In this document: positions 10,053-18,786 of the stretch, piece by piece | Layout: every line of letters begins with the position of its first letter | How positions within the stretch are numbered: position 1 is the stretch's first letter | NCBI RefSeq assembly: GCF_004912195.1 | Contig: NZ_STGW01000008.1 | Location: 1 to 56,025, forward strand | DNA length: 56,025 bases | Direction of reading: 5' to 3' | Source: Nocardioides caeni | GTDB taxonomy: Bacteria > Actinomycetota > Actinomycetes > Propionibacteriales > Nocardioidaceae | Position numbers and translations under genes: made by a program | Notes under the pieces: model-generated | Database searches by the model: none | The model's input: the letters and a program-made list of their open reading frames with translations, nothing else | What the model was told of the DNA's origin: nothing

Positions 10053-10786
10053 CAGACCTGGGTGCCGACGAGCTGGCCGATGGCGTGGGTGATCCCCATC
10101 GCCAGCAGCCCGCCGACGACATTGCGAAGGACGGCCCGTGCCGTCGACCCGTAGCCGAAGTGGGCCGACAGCCAACCGGTGCCGGCCAGGGCGATCGTCA
10201 CGACGACCACGGTCACCGGCACCCTGACGTCGTCGGACACCAGCACGATCAGGAGCAGCGGTAGGAGGGCGCCTAGCGTGAAGGCGCCCATCGAGGCGAG
10301 CGCGGCGTTCCACGGGCTGGTGAGGTCGTCGGGGTCGATGCCCAGCTCGGCCTCGGCGTGCGCGGCGAGGGCGTCCTTGGCGGTCAGCTGCCGGGCGACG
10401 TCCAACGCCAGGTCGGGATCGAGCCCCTTGTCGACGTAGAGGCCGGCGAGCTCATGGAGCTCGTCCTCCGGGTCCTCGCGCAGCTCGCGGCGCTCCTTGG
10501 CGAGCAACGCCTCCTCCGAGTCGCGCTGCGTGCTGACCGAGACGTATTCGCCCGCGCCCATGCTCATCGCGCCCGCGACCAGGCCGGCGATGCCGGCGGT
10601 CAGGATCGCGGAGCGGTCGGTCGTGGCGCCCGCGACGCCCAGCACGATGCCCGCGACGGACACGATGCCGTCGTTGGCGCCCAGCACCCCGGCACGCAGC
10701 CAGTTGAGCCGGTCGTTGACCCCCGCTTGGTGGGGCTCGTCCTCGTGCGGACCGATGCCCTCGCTCGCCACCTCTGCCTCTGCCAC
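10052..10786 (-). CDS. VIT1/CCC1-family transporter
   Basis: A 244-residue membrane protein of the vacuolar iron transporter/nodulin-like family, expected to move Fe2+ or Mn2+. Visible are the N-terminal LRAGVLGANDGIVSVAGIVLGVAGAT helix, the AGAMSMGAGEYVSVSTQRDSE motif with conserved Met and Glu residues of helix 2, a charged cytoplasmic domain (EDPEDELHELAGLYVDKGLD) with acidic metal-binding residues, and three more hydrophobic helices. The start is GTG at 10786 (MAEAEVASEG). The stop overlaps the thpR start by one base. Metal specificity is not decided by the sequence. Confidence 0.9.
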   Translation of the reverse strand: MAEAEVASEGIGPHEDEPHQAGVNDRLNWLRAGVLGANDGIVSVAGIVLGVAGATTDRSAILTAGIAGLVAGAMSMGAGEYVSVSTQRDSEEALLAKERRELREDPEDELHELAGLYVDKGLDPDLALDVARQLTAKDALAAHAEAELGIDPDDLTSPWNAALASMGAFTLGALLPLLLIVLVSDDVRVPVTVVVVTIALAGTGWLSAHFGYGSTARAVLRNVVGGLLAMGITHAIGQLVGTQV

Positions 10787-10830
10787 GCCCCCATGATCCC
10801 CGAACTGACGGGCGGGGCGCGAGGGCCTGT

Positions 10831-10890
10831 GTGGACTCGGGTGGACTCGGGTGGACTCGGGTGGACTCAGGTGGACTCGGGTGGCTCGGG
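10831..10890 (+). repeat. Tandem 10-bp repeat (GTGGACTCGG)
   Basis: Five consecutive 10-bp units GTGGACTCGG, the fourth reading GTGGACTCAG, followed by a decayed unit (GTGGCTCGGG). It lies upstream of the VIT1 gene start and just past the stop of the small ORF at 10897. No function assigned; a slippage-prone array. Confidence 0.85.
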
Positions 10891-10896
10891 TGGGGC

Positions 10897-11073
10897 TCAG
10901 GTGAGGTGGCGCCGCGGCCCGGGGTTCACGGCTCCCCAGAAGCCACGCAGCATGCTGTCGACGTGGAGGAGCAGGTCGATCTCATCGCGCGGCGCGAGTG
11001 CGGCGCGAGCCTTCGTGATCTCGCGGGACAGCTGGTGGAGCCAGTCGCGGACGAGCTGGTCGTGGACGGTCAT
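10897..11073 (-). CDS. Small hypothetical protein (58 aa)
   Basis: An ATG-initiated frame of 58 codons reading MTVHDQLVRDWLHQLSREIT then a helical, charged region and a LLHVDSMLRGFWGAVNPGP tail. The first 45 residues are amphipathic and look like a genuine helix-rich protein rather than random GC-rich sequence. It overlaps a 20-codon upstream ORF through ATGA, which has a clear GGAGG. Not recognised; no family assigned. It is one of two possible explanations for this 400-bp gap, the other being non-coding sequence. Confidence 0.4.
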   Translation of the reverse strand: MTVHDQLVRDWLHQLSREITKARAALAPRDEIDLLLHVDSMLRGFWGAVNPGPRRHLT

Positions 11074-11132
11074 CGGAGCGTGGCGGGGCAGCGTCGGACG
11101 GTGCCGACCGGCCGGCGGGTGGGGTGAGGCAT
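11070..11132 (-). CDS. Possible 20-residue leader ORF
   Basis: Starts MPHPTRRPVG, preceded by GGAGG (complement of 11140-11144), and ends in a TGA that overlaps the ATG of the 58-codon ORF (ATGA). The protein itself is Arg/Pro-rich and may be only a device to couple ribosomes onto the next ORF, or the SD may be accidental. Confidence 0.25.
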   Translation of the reverse strand: MPHPTRRPVGTVRRCPATLR

Positions 11133-11210
11133 GGGGGGTCCTCCGGGAGCGGGGCGGAAGTCACCATCCCACCGCGAAACGGACGCCCACGTCACGCCTT
11201 CGGACCGGAT

Positions 11211-11831
11211 CTAGCCCGCAGCTTCACCCGGCCGCGGCGCGGCCGGCTCGACGACGATCACCCACAGGACCCGCGGCCCGTGCACACCCTCGACCCGGTC
11301 GAGCTCGATGTCGCTGGTCGCGCTGGGGCCGCTGATCCACGTGAGCGGACGCCGAGGGTCGAGGTGCGCGAAGGCGTCGGGGACGTCGGCGACCACCTGG
11401 CCGGCGTCGACGATGCAGACGTGGAGGTCGGGCACCAGCGTGATCGCGCGCCGGCCCTGGTCGGGCTCGTGGTCGAGGACGATCGTGCCGGTCTCCGCGA
11501 TCCCCACCCGGCAGCGGGTGACGACCGCGTCGACGGCGTCGAGCTCGACCGCGGTGAGGCCGGCATCGATCACCGCACCGGGGACGAGGTCCCCCAGCCC
11601 CGGAGGTACGACGACCCGGACGCCTGCCGGCAGGGAGTCGGCCACCGCGGCGGCGAGTCCGCCGGGGTCGGTGCGGACGACGACGGCTCGGTAGTCGGCG
11701 ACCCGCTCGGCGAAGTGGGCGACGAGGTCGGGAGCCGTGGCGCCGGGCGGCGGCTGCACGGGGGTGGTGACCGGCGTGGTGCCTGCGATGGCCGAGCGCA
11801 CCTTGCGCAGGATCTCGTCGCGCGCGCTCAT
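11211..11831 (-). CDS. lutC: Lactate utilization protein C (LUD domain)
   Basis: The third component of the LutABC complex that oxidises L-lactate to pyruvate. The 206-residue protein is a single LUD domain: MSARDEILRKVRSAI at the start, ADYRAVVVRTDPGGL, VGIAETGTIVLDHEPDQGRRAITLVPDLHVCIV and the final ISGPSATSDIELDRVEGVHGPR are the usual LutC landmarks. The ATG at 11831 overlaps the lutB stop as ATGA. No Fe-S cysteines are expected in this subunit and none are grouped. Last gene of the lut operon. Confidence 0.93.
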   Translation of the reverse strand: MSARDEILRKVRSAIAGTTPVTTPVQPPPGATAPDLVAHFAERVADYRAVVVRTDPGGLAAAVADSLPAGVRVVVPPGLGDLVPGAVIDAGLTAVELDAVDAVVTRCRVGIAETGTIVLDHEPDQGRRAITLVPDLHVCIVDAGQVVADVPDAFAHLDPRRPLTWISGPSATSDIELDRVEGVHGPRVLWVIVVEPAAPRPGEAAG

Positions 11832-13312
11832 CGCTGCTCCCCGGTCGGGTCGGGGCGACGGCCGCCGTCGGTGCGCTTCCACCAGGCCCGGAAGGACTCC
11901 GTCGGCGGGTCGGGGAGATCGCGGGCCGAGGTCCACCCACGGAGACCGGGCAGCCCCGGCAGACGCCGGGCGAGGCGGATGCCCACACCGGCGAAACGCT
12001 CGCCGAGGGCGAGGCGGCGGGCGTCGGAGAGGGCGGCGGCGCCGGCGCGCATGGCGAGCTCCTCGCCGCTGGGTCGTCCGCCGCGGCGGGCGTCGACGAC
12101 CTGGGCACGCTGGTCGACCAGGACGGAGGGGATGTCGATCCGCACCGGGCAGGCCTCGAAGCAGGCGCCGCAGAGCGAGGAGGCGTAGGGCAGCGAGTCG
12201 ACCTGCTCGTCGTGACCGACGCCCTTGAGCAGCGGGTTGAGGATCGCCCCGATGGGGCCGGGATAGACCGAGCCGTAGGCATGGCCTCCGGTGCGCTCGT
12301 AGACGGGGCACACGTTGAGGCAGGCCGAGCAGCGGATGCACCGCAGCGCCTGCCGTCCGGTCTCGTCGGCCAGCGCGCGGGTCCGGCCGTTGTCGAGGAG
12401 GACGACATGCACCTCCTGCGGCCCGTCGCCGGGGGTGACCCCGGTCCAGGTGGAGGTGTAGGGGTTCATCCGCTCGCCCGTGGAGGAGCGGGGCAGCAGG
12501 CGCAGCAGGGGGTCGAGCTCGGTCCAGGTGGGGACGACCTTCTCGATGCCGACGACGCTGACCAGCACGTCGGGGAGGGTCAGGCACATGCGTCCGTTGC
12601 CCTCGGACTCCACGACAACAAGAGTGCCGGTGTCGGCGATCGCGAAGTTGGCGCCCGAGACCGCCATCCGGGCCCGGAGGAACTTCTCCCGCAGGTGCTC
12701 GCGAGCGGCACCGGCGAGGATCGCGGGGTCGTCGGTGAGGTCCGCAGGTGCGGGACGCCCGGTCTCGCCCATCCGGCGTAGGAAGATGTCGCGGATCTCA
12801 GCGCGGTTGCGGTGGATGGCCGGCACCAGGATGTGGCTGGGCAGGTCGCCGCCGAGCTGCACGATCAGCTCCGCCAGGTCGGTCTCCCAGGCCGCGATGC
12901 CCTCGGCCTCGAGCGCCTCGTTGAGGTCGATCTCCTGGGTCACCATCGACTTCACCTTGACGACCTCGTCGACGTCGTGAGCCTTCGCGACGCGGGCGAC
13001 GATCGCGTTGGCCTCGGCGGCGTCGCGGGCCCAGTGCACGGTGGCACCGTTGGCCACGAGGTTGGCCTCCAGCTGCTCGAGCTGGTCGCCGAGCGACAGC
13101 AGCGCCCGCTCCTTGACTGCGGCGCCCGCGAGACGGAGCTCCTCCCACGCCGTACCCTCGGGGGTGCTGGCGTTGACCTCGTCGATCAGTCGCAGCCGCT
13201 TGCCGCGGATGGTGCCGGTGGCGTGGGCGAGGTTGTGCCGCAGCTGGGCGTCGCCGAGGGCCTCCCGTGCCGCGACCGGGAATTTCGGCATACCGACGAA
13301 GGTGCCCGTCAC
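11828..13312 (-). CDS. lutB: Lactate utilization iron-sulfur protein B
   Basis: 494 residues. An N-terminal LUD domain (IAWETDLAELIVQLGGDLPSHI-type region, FAIADTGTLVVVESEGNGR) is followed by a ferredoxin-like part with CIRCSACLNVCP (Cys325, 328, 331, 335) and CGACFEACP (Cys381, 384, 388), which bind [4Fe-4S] clusters, and a C-terminal DUF3390-type tail. The start is GTG at 13312 because it overlaps the lutA stop as GTGA; longer upstream frames lie within lutA. Transfers electrons from lactate together with LutA and LutC. Confidence 0.95.
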   Translation of the reverse strand: MTGTFVGMPKFPVAAREALGDAQLRHNLAHATGTIRGKRLRLIDEVNASTPEGTAWEELRLAGAAVKERALLSLGDQLEQLEANLVANGATVHWARDAAEANAIVARVAKAHDVDEVVKVKSMVTQEIDLNEALEAEGIAAWETDLAELIVQLGGDLPSHILVPAIHRNRAEIRDIFLRRMGETGRPAPADLTDDPAILAGAAREHLREKFLRARMAVSGANFAIADTGTLVVVESEGNGRMCLTLPDVLVSVVGIEKVVPTWTELDPLLRLLPRSSTGERMNPYTSTWTGVTPGDGPQEVHVVLLDNGRTRALADETGRQALRCIRCSACLNVCPVYERTGGHAYGSVYPGPIGAILNPLLKGVGHDEQVDSLPYASSLCGACFEACPVRIDIPSVLVDQRAQVVDARRGGRPSGEELAMRAGAAALSDARRLALGERFAGVGIRLARRLPGLPGLRGWTSARDLPDPPTESFRAWWKRTDGGRRPDPTGEQR

Positions 13313-14049
13313 GACCGCCCCTCCTCGGTGGAGGCGAGGATCTCGGCGAGATGGACGGTCCGGACGGCAGCCCGCTGCCGCGTCAGGACGCCGCCGAGGT
13401 GCGTCAGGCAGGAGTTGTCCCCGGCGACGAGGACCTCCGCTCCGGTGTCGCAGACCCGTCGGGCCTTGTCGACGCCCATGGCGATGGAGGTGTCGGCGTT
13501 CTTGACGGCGAAGGTGCCGCCGAAGCCACAGCACTCCTCCGCACCCGGCAGGTCGAGGAGGGTCAGACCACGGACGTTCTCCAGCAGCATCCGGGGCCGG
13601 TCGCCGACGCCGAGCATGCGCAGCGAGTGACAGGTCGGGTGGTAGGTGACCGTGTGGGGATAGTAGGCGCCGACATCGGTGACGCCGAGGACGTCGACGA
13701 GGAACTCGCTGAGCTCGAGGGTTCGCGGCGAGGTCTCCGCGACGGCGCGACGCAGCCCGGGGTCACCGGAGCGCCGGGCGACCAGGTCGTGCTGGTGGCG
13801 CACGCTCCCGGCGCAGGAGCCGGACGGCGTGACCACGTAGTCGTAGTCGGCGAACGTGTCGACGTAGTTGCGCACGACGGGCACGGCCGCGGTGAGATAG
13901 CCGGTGTTGACCATCGGCTGGGCGCAGCAGGTCTGGCGCTCGGGGAACGCGACGTCGACGCCCAGGCGCCGCAGCAGGGTCACGACCGCCTGACCGGTGC
14001 GCGCATAGAGCGCATCGTTGATGCAGGTGACCATCAGTGCGACGCGCAC
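13309..14049 (-). CDS. lutA: Lactate utilization protein A ((Fe-S)-binding)
   Basis: 246 residues with two CCG-type cysteine-rich domains of the glycolate oxidase iron-sulfur (GlcF-like) family: CCAQPMVNTGY then TYHPTCHSLRML, and EECCGFGGTFAVKNADTS then AGDNSCLTHLGG. The start is GTG at 14049, which has AAGGAG 6 nt upstream; a longer frame from 14091 would begin in the terminator region. First gene of lutABC; all three are coupled by 4-nt overlaps. Placement just after the rhamnose operon, whose final product is L-lactate, suggests a joint role. Confidence 0.95.
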   Translation of the reverse strand: MRVALMVTCINDALYARTGQAVVTLLRRLGVDVAFPERQTCCAQPMVNTGYLTAAVPVVRNYVDTFADYDYVVTPSGSCAGSVRHQHDLVARRSGDPGLRRAVAETSPRTLELSEFLVDVLGVTDVGAYYPHTVTYHPTCHSLRMLGVGDRPRMLLENVRGLTLLDLPGAEECCGFGGTFAVKNADTSIAMGVDKARRVCDTGAEVLVAGDNSCLTHLGGVLTRQRAAVRTVHLAEILASTEEGRS

Positions 14050-14075
14050 CACGTGCTCCTTCGTGTTCGCGGCCC

Positions 14076-14154
14076 GACCCCCGGGGACCATCCTGCCTGC
14101 TGCAGGGCCCGGGGGTCGCGCCGCACCTGTCGTCGACCCGGGTGTCTCCGGGTC
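14076..14154 (-). terminator. Two hairpins after the GH106 gene
   Basis: GACCCGG (14135-14141) pairs with CCGGGTC (14148-14154), the latter touching the stop codon of the GH106 gene; and GACCCCCGGG (14076-14085) pairs with CCCGGGGGTC (14108-14117). Read on the minus strand they follow the rhamnose operon and precede lutA, and could separate or attenuate the two operons. No U-tract follows. Confidence 0.5.
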
Positions 14155-17100
14155 AGGCGGGGATGACCTTCTCGACGTACGGGACCAGCCGGACGGGCCC
14201 GACGAGCCCGTAGCTCTGCCGCGCCGCGACCCCGTAGACCGCGGGCGTCACCACGCGCAGCCGGTTGAGCAGCGTGGAGGCGACCTCGACCTCGATCACG
14301 TTGGGACCGCGCTGGAGGCGGCGGCCGAGGTCCACCGTCGCGTCGAGGGCGTCGCACGGAGGCAGCAGCTCGCCGTTGACCCGGACGCGGAAGGTGTCGT
14401 TGACCTCGCCGAGCTCGAGGAGCGCCCCGTCGTCCTCGGTCCAGTCGGCACCCAGGTCGATGGTGGTCCGGTAGCGGCCGATACCCGAGACGTCCTCGAG
14501 GCCGGCGACCTTCGACCATGCCTGCAGCGTGGGGAGGTCCGCGCGGTGGGTCTCCTTGGTCGTGCGGAGGTCCTTGGGGTCGGCGGCGTCGGCCGGCCTC
14601 CAGTCCTCGAGCTCGAGCGACCAGGTGGTGGGGCTGACGGGCTGGCGAACCCGGTCGACCCTCACCTTCACGGTGCCACCCTCGGTGCGGGTCAGGTCGA
14701 AGGTGCCGGCGGTGGTCGTGCGGAGCGTCGCGTTGGCACCGCGCACCCCGACCTCCTGCCCTGCCGTCGCGACGGGCAGCACCGAGCGGGCCTTGCCCTT
14801 CGCGGGCGGGGCCAGCGCGATCACGACCGACTGGCCCGGGACGAGGTCGACCCGCACCCGCACCCGGTCCCCGGAGCGCTCGTACGCCGGCACGCGGGTG
14901 ACCTCGCCGGTCCACGCGTCCAGCAGCCACGGGACGGAGGAGCGGTCGGAGGCCGTCAGCCACACGTCCTGCGTGACCCGGTTGAGTCGCCGGTTCTCGG
15001 CGTGCCGCGCATTGGCGAGGTAGTAGAGGTCGACGTCGTCGACGACCCGGCGCACGTGCATCACGGTCGAGTCCGCGTGCTCGACGTCGCGGGCGACGCC
15101 CAGGGCGGCGAGCGCGCTGCCGACCTCCGCCTCGGGGACGGTGCGCGTCGTGGACAGGGCCCCGACCTGGGCCATCAGGCTGCGGACCTCCGCCGTCTCG
15201 GCGGCGTCACCCCGGCCGGCGGCCGTCACGGCGCTCCAGTCGCCGATCAGCACCACCGGCAGGCCGGCCCTTCCCACGGCGAGGATCCGCCGCGCTCCGT
15301 CGAGGTCCATGGTGACGGCGTTGCTGCGGAGGTTGTCCGGACCGACCACCAGCGCCTTGTACGCCGGGCCTTCGGGGGCCAGCCGCCCGCCCTTCACCTT
15401 CGCGGCGTCGAAGGCCAGGAGCGAGGAACTGAGGAAGGAGTGCGACCACCCCAGCTTGGTGCCGTTGTTGGTGATCCACTGCGGACCGATACCGGTGGAG
15501 GCCCAGCCCTTGTGCCGCCAGAACGCGACGTCGTACTTCGCCGCACCGGTCTGCAGCACCAGCTGGGTGCGGGCGAGGTAGTCCGCGATGCCGGGGATGT
15601 GCTCCCACTGCGGCGTGCGCGGCCCCCACGCCTCGCCGAAGCCGATCGCGCCGTTGTAGTACGGCGAGAACGCGGCGAACCCGGGCCAGGTGACGTCGGG
15701 CGCCTCGGCGTAGGGGAAGCCGTGGATGACGAGCTGGTTGACGCCCGCGACGAAGATGCTGTTGATGGTGAACAGCGCCTGGTTCTGCGCGGTCGGGCTG
15801 ACGCTGTTGGCGCCCCAGGTGGTGTTGTAGGCCGCGCCGTTGTAGCAGATCGCCTCGCACGACAGCAGCGTGTGGCCGGCGATGTCGCGACCCGCCGCCA
15901 TCACCCGGTAGTCGTCGAGGTTCTTGAACCCCAGGGACTCGGTCTCCGGCACGTCGACGACGCCGGCGTGCTGCATCGTGTCGGTCTCCAGACCGTAGGG
16001 CTGGATCCGGATGCCCATGCCCAGGGAGCGCGCGAAGTCCTGGATCGGCCGCAGGTGCTCGTCGAGGTAGAGGTCGGACAGGACCTGGTTGTAGTCGTCG
16101 CGGATCTCGTTGGTGCGCAGGGTGTCGGCGGTCGCCGGGTCGGTGGCGGCCAGCACGAACTGGTACTTCTCGTCCTTCTCCAGCACGAACGGCAGCCACG
16201 GACGCAGGTCGTAGCCGCGCGACTGCTCGAACTTCTCGAGGAAGTCGCGGGTCCAGATGGTCGCCTCGGTCTCGATCTCGAGGGAGTCCTCGAAGAGGTA
16301 GCCACCGGCGGCGCGCAGCAGCGCCCGCATCTCGCCGTCGAGGACGCGGTCCTCCCACAGGTCGATGACGGCCTGCGCGCCGCGCTTGCTGAAGTGGTCG
16401 ACGACGTAGGACCGCGGGCTGGTGTGGGGACCGGCCTCCGGCTCCTGCGCGGAACCGCGGCGCCACGTCGGCAGGACCACCCAGGTGGCGCCGGCGGGCT
16501 CGGCCGGCGCCGTCCAGGTGAGGTGCTCGCCGTCGACGGCGCCGGACAGGTCGGTCCAGGAGTGGGGGGCGAGGATCGTCGCGGTGACGACGTTGTTGCG
16601 GTCCCGGACGTAGCCCGTGACCCGGTGGGCCTGCACCGTCACCAGCTCCGCGCGCGTCGCCCCGGACGCGGCCTCGACGACCGGCTCGGGCAGGGCGGCG
16701 TCGTACGTGGCACCGGCGAGGACCGTCGCCTGCCCGTGGATGAGCTCCGTGCACGCCTCGTCGCTGTCGGGGGTGATCGTCGGCACGGCCGCGGGCCAGG
16801 AGGGCCCCACGGTGATGTCGATCCTCACGTCGCGCTTCGCCGCACGGGCCAGCGCCGCCTTCACGCCCGCGACCCAGCTGGGGCTGCCCCAGCCGTGCTT
16901 CGCGACGTCGATCTCGATGCCACGGGCCCGCAGGCTGTGGGTGACGACGGCGACCTCGAGGACGCCGAAGCCGGCGTCGGCGATCACATCGACCTCGCGG
17001 GCGATCTCCTTCGGGTCGACGAGGCCGTGCGGCCACCACCAGCGGAAGCCGGCCGCCGTGGCGGTGCCCGGCTTGCGGAACGCCCTGACGAGGTCGGAGG

Positions 17101-17257
17101 GCAGACCCGCGGACCCGGGGGCGGCCTGGGCGCCGGGCGCCGCGACGGTGCCGGCGGCTCCGACGACGGCGGCCGCGCCGAGCGTGGCGGCCGCGGCGCC
17201 GAAGAGGGAGCGACGATCGAGGCGGGCGCCGCGGGCGGGGTCGTTCGAGGTGGTCAT
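14153..17257 (-). CDS. Tat-exported alpha-L-rhamnosidase, GH106-like
   Basis: A 1034-residue secreted glycoside hydrolase, expected to release L-rhamnose from plant glycosides or pectin side chains. The N-terminus has a twin-arginine signal (DRRSLFG, Arg15-Arg16) with a hydrophobic Ala/Val stretch and an AQA-A type cleavage region near residue 46. The GH106-type body begins with FRWWWPHGLVDPKEIAREVD; a conserved SCEAICYNGAAYNTTWGANS region and LVIHGFPYAEAPDVTWPGF follow. The C-terminal 150 residues form a jelly-roll-like module (LGEVNDTFRVRVNGELLPP; GPNVIEVEVASTLLNRL). It sits at the end of the rhamnose operon, 47 nt after rhaB, which supports the substrate. Family assigned from motifs and context, not by alignment. 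Confidence 0.85.
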   Translation of the reverse strand: MTTSNDPARGARLDRRSLFGAAAATLGAAAVVGAAGTVAAPGAQAAPGSAGLPSDLVRAFRKPGTATAAGFRWWWPHGLVDPKEIAREVDVIADAGFGVLEVAVVTHSLRARGIEIDVAKHGWGSPSWVAGVKAALARAAKRDVRIDITVGPSWPAAVPTITPDSDEACTELIHGQATVLAGATYDAALPEPVVEAASGATRAELVTVQAHRVTGYVRDRNNVVTATILAPHSWTDLSGAVDGEHLTWTAPAEPAGATWVVLPTWRRGSAQEPEAGPHTSPRSYVVDHFSKRGAQAVIDLWEDRVLDGEMRALLRAAGGYLFEDSLEIETEATIWTRDFLEKFEQSRGYDLRPWLPFVLEKDEKYQFVLAATDPATADTLRTNEIRDDYNQVLSDLYLDEHLRPIQDFARSLGMGIRIQPYGLETDTMQHAGVVDVPETESLGFKNLDDYRVMAAGRDIAGHTLLSCEAICYNGAAYNTTWGANSVSPTAQNQALFTINSIFVAGVNQLVIHGFPYAEAPDVTWPGFAAFSPYYNGAIGFGEAWGPRTPQWEHIPGIADYLARTQLVLQTGAAKYDVAFWRHKGWASTGIGPQWITNNGTKLGWSHSFLSSSLLAFDAAKVKGGRLAPEGPAYKALVVGPDNLRSNAVTMDLDGARRILAVGRAGLPVVLIGDWSAVTAAGRGDAAETAEVRSLMAQVGALSTTRTVPEAEVGSALAALGVARDVEHADSTVMHVRRVVDDVDLYYLANARHAENRRLNRVTQDVWLTASDRSSVPWLLDAWTGEVTRVPAYERSGDRVRVRVDLVPGQSVVIALAPPAKGKARSVLPVATAGQEVGVRGANATLRTTTAGTFDLTRTEGGTVKVRVDRVRQPVSPTTWSLELEDWRPADAADPKDLRTTKETHRADLPTLQAWSKVAGLEDVSGIGRYRTTIDLGADWTEDDGALLELGEVNDTFRVRVNGELLPPCDALDATVDLGRRLQRGPNVIEVEVASTLLNRLRVVTPAVYGVAARQSYGLVGPVRLVPYVEKVIPA

Positions 17258-17304
17258 GGCAAGGCCTTCCGGGGAGGGGTGGGAGTGGTGGAAGGAAGCA
17301 GGGA

Positions 17305-18786
17305 TCAGGACACGCGCGACTCGGCGGCGGCCCAGTCGACGCCGTCGCGCGGCTCGAAGCGGCGGACGTCGTAGGAGCGGCGGACCAGGTCGCGCATGGC
17401 CGCGAGGTCGGGGAGGTCCGCCCCCAGGGCGCGGCCCTGGACGAGCACGTTGCCCAGCGCCGCGGCCTCGACCGGTCCGGCGAGCACGGGCAGGCCGCAG
17501 GCGTCGGCGGTGAGCTGGCAGAGCACCTCGTTCTGCGAGCCGCCACCGACCACGTGCACGACCTGTGGCGAGGTGCCCGCGAGGGCGGCCGCGCTGCGGA
17601 CGTGACGCCGATAGGCGACCGCGAGGCTGTCGACGATGCAGCGGGTGATCGCGACGGGCGAGTGCGGCACGACCTCCCCGGCCTCGGCAGCCAGGGCGGC
17701 CACACGCTCGGGCATCGGGTCGGCGGCCGTACTGGGGAAGAGCAGCCGGGGATCGTTAATGTCGATCACCGTGCGCAGCGGCTCGAACTCCGCCGCCGCG
17801 GCGATCAGCGAGCGCAGCTCGACGTCGGCGTAGCGGCGCTCGCTCCACGACCGCAGTGACTCCGACAGGACCCACAGCCCCATCACGTTCTTGAGGAAGC
17901 GGACCGTCCCGTCGACGCCGATCTCGTTCGTGAAGTCGGCCTCGCGTGCCTCCTCGGTCAGCACCGGGGCGTCGAGCTCGAGGCCGACCAGCGACCAGGT
18001 GCCCGAGGAGATGTAGGCGAAGTCGCCGGACGCGCTGGACTCCGCCGGCACCCCGACCACCGCGGACGCGGTGTCGTGGGAGCCCACCGCGACGACGGGG
18101 ACGCCTTCAGAGACGCCGAGCTCGCCCGCGACGTCCGGCAGCAGCGGCCCGAGCACCGAGCCCGGGTCGCGCAGCGGCGGCAGGATCCCCCACGGAAGGC
18201 CGAGGGCGCGGCACAGGTCGGTCGCCCACTCGCCGGACCGGACGTCGTAGAGCTGGGTGGTCGAGGCGTTGGTCCGCTCCGCCCCGATCGCGCCGGTCAG
18301 CCAATAGCCGAGCAGGTCCGGCAGCAGCAGCATCGTCTCGGCGGACTCCAGGGCAGCCGTGCCGCGGGCGGCCACCAGCTGATAGAGCGTGTTGAACGGC
18401 AGCTGCTGGATGCCGGTGGTCGCATAGAGCTCGGCGGCGCCCACCTCGGCGACGACCTTCTCCGCGACACCGTCGACGCGCGCATCACGGTGGCTGAAGA
18501 CCGGTCCGAGCAGCTGGCCGTCGCGATCCAGCAGGCCGTAGTCGATGGCCCACGAGTCGATGCCGATGCCGTGGAGCGGACCCGTGCGAGCCACCTCCCG
18601 GATCCCGGCCAGCACCTCACGGTGGATGCCGACCGCGTTCCAGAAGAGCGACCCGCGGACCCGCACGGCACCGTTGGCGAAGCGGTGGAGCTCGTTGATC
18701 TCGACCCGGTCGCCGCCGATCCGGCCGGACATCACCCGACCGGACGTGGCGCCGAGGTCGACTGCGGCGACCCGGACCGCGCTCAT
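17305..18786 (-). CDS. rhaB: L-rhamnulokinase
   Basis: Phosphorylates L-rhamnulose to L-rhamnulose-1-phosphate with ATP. 493 residues of the FGGY kinase family: ATP phosphate-binding loops AAVDLGATSGRVMSG (residues 7-21), GIGIDSWAIDYGLLD, and the C-terminal VVHVVGGGSQNEVLCQLTADACGLPV; SGTWSLVGLELD is typical of RhaB. The ATG at 18786 overlaps the stop of the aldolase gene as ATGA. Position in the operon between the aldolase and GH106 gene fits. Confidence 0.96.
   Translation of the reverse strand: MSAVRVAAVDLGATSGRVMSGRIGGDRVEINELHRFANGAVRVRGSLFWNAVGIHREVLAGIREVARTGPLHGIGIDSWAIDYGLLDRDGQLLGPVFSHRDARVDGVAEKVVAEVGAAELYATTGIQQLPFNTLYQLVAARGTAALESAETMLLLPDLLGYWLTGAIGAERTNASTTQLYDVRSGEWATDLCRALGLPWGILPPLRDPGSVLGPLLPDVAGELGVSEGVPVVAVGSHDTASAVVGVPAESSASGDFAYISSGTWSLVGLELDAPVLTEEAREADFTNEIGVDGTVRFLKNVMGLWVLSESLRSWSERRYADVELRSLIAAAAEFEPLRTVIDINDPRLLFPSTAADPMPERVAALAAEAGEVVPHSPVAITRCIVDSLAVAYRRHVRSAAALAGTSPQVVHVVGGGSQNEVLCQLTADACGLPVLAGPVEAAALGNVLVQGRALGADLPDLAAMRDLVRRSYDVRRFEPRDGVDWAAAESRVS

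Noticed and set aside
11124..12188. Plus-strand ORF of 354 codons over lutC/lutB
   Set aside because: Shadow of lut genes, composition Arg/Gly/Asp-rich.
14018..17374. 1118-codon plus-strand ORF opposite the GH106 gene
   Set aside because: Low-complexity Gly/Arg/Asp/Val composition typical of antisense frames in high-GC DNA; the minus strand holds a full Tat-signal GH106 protein.
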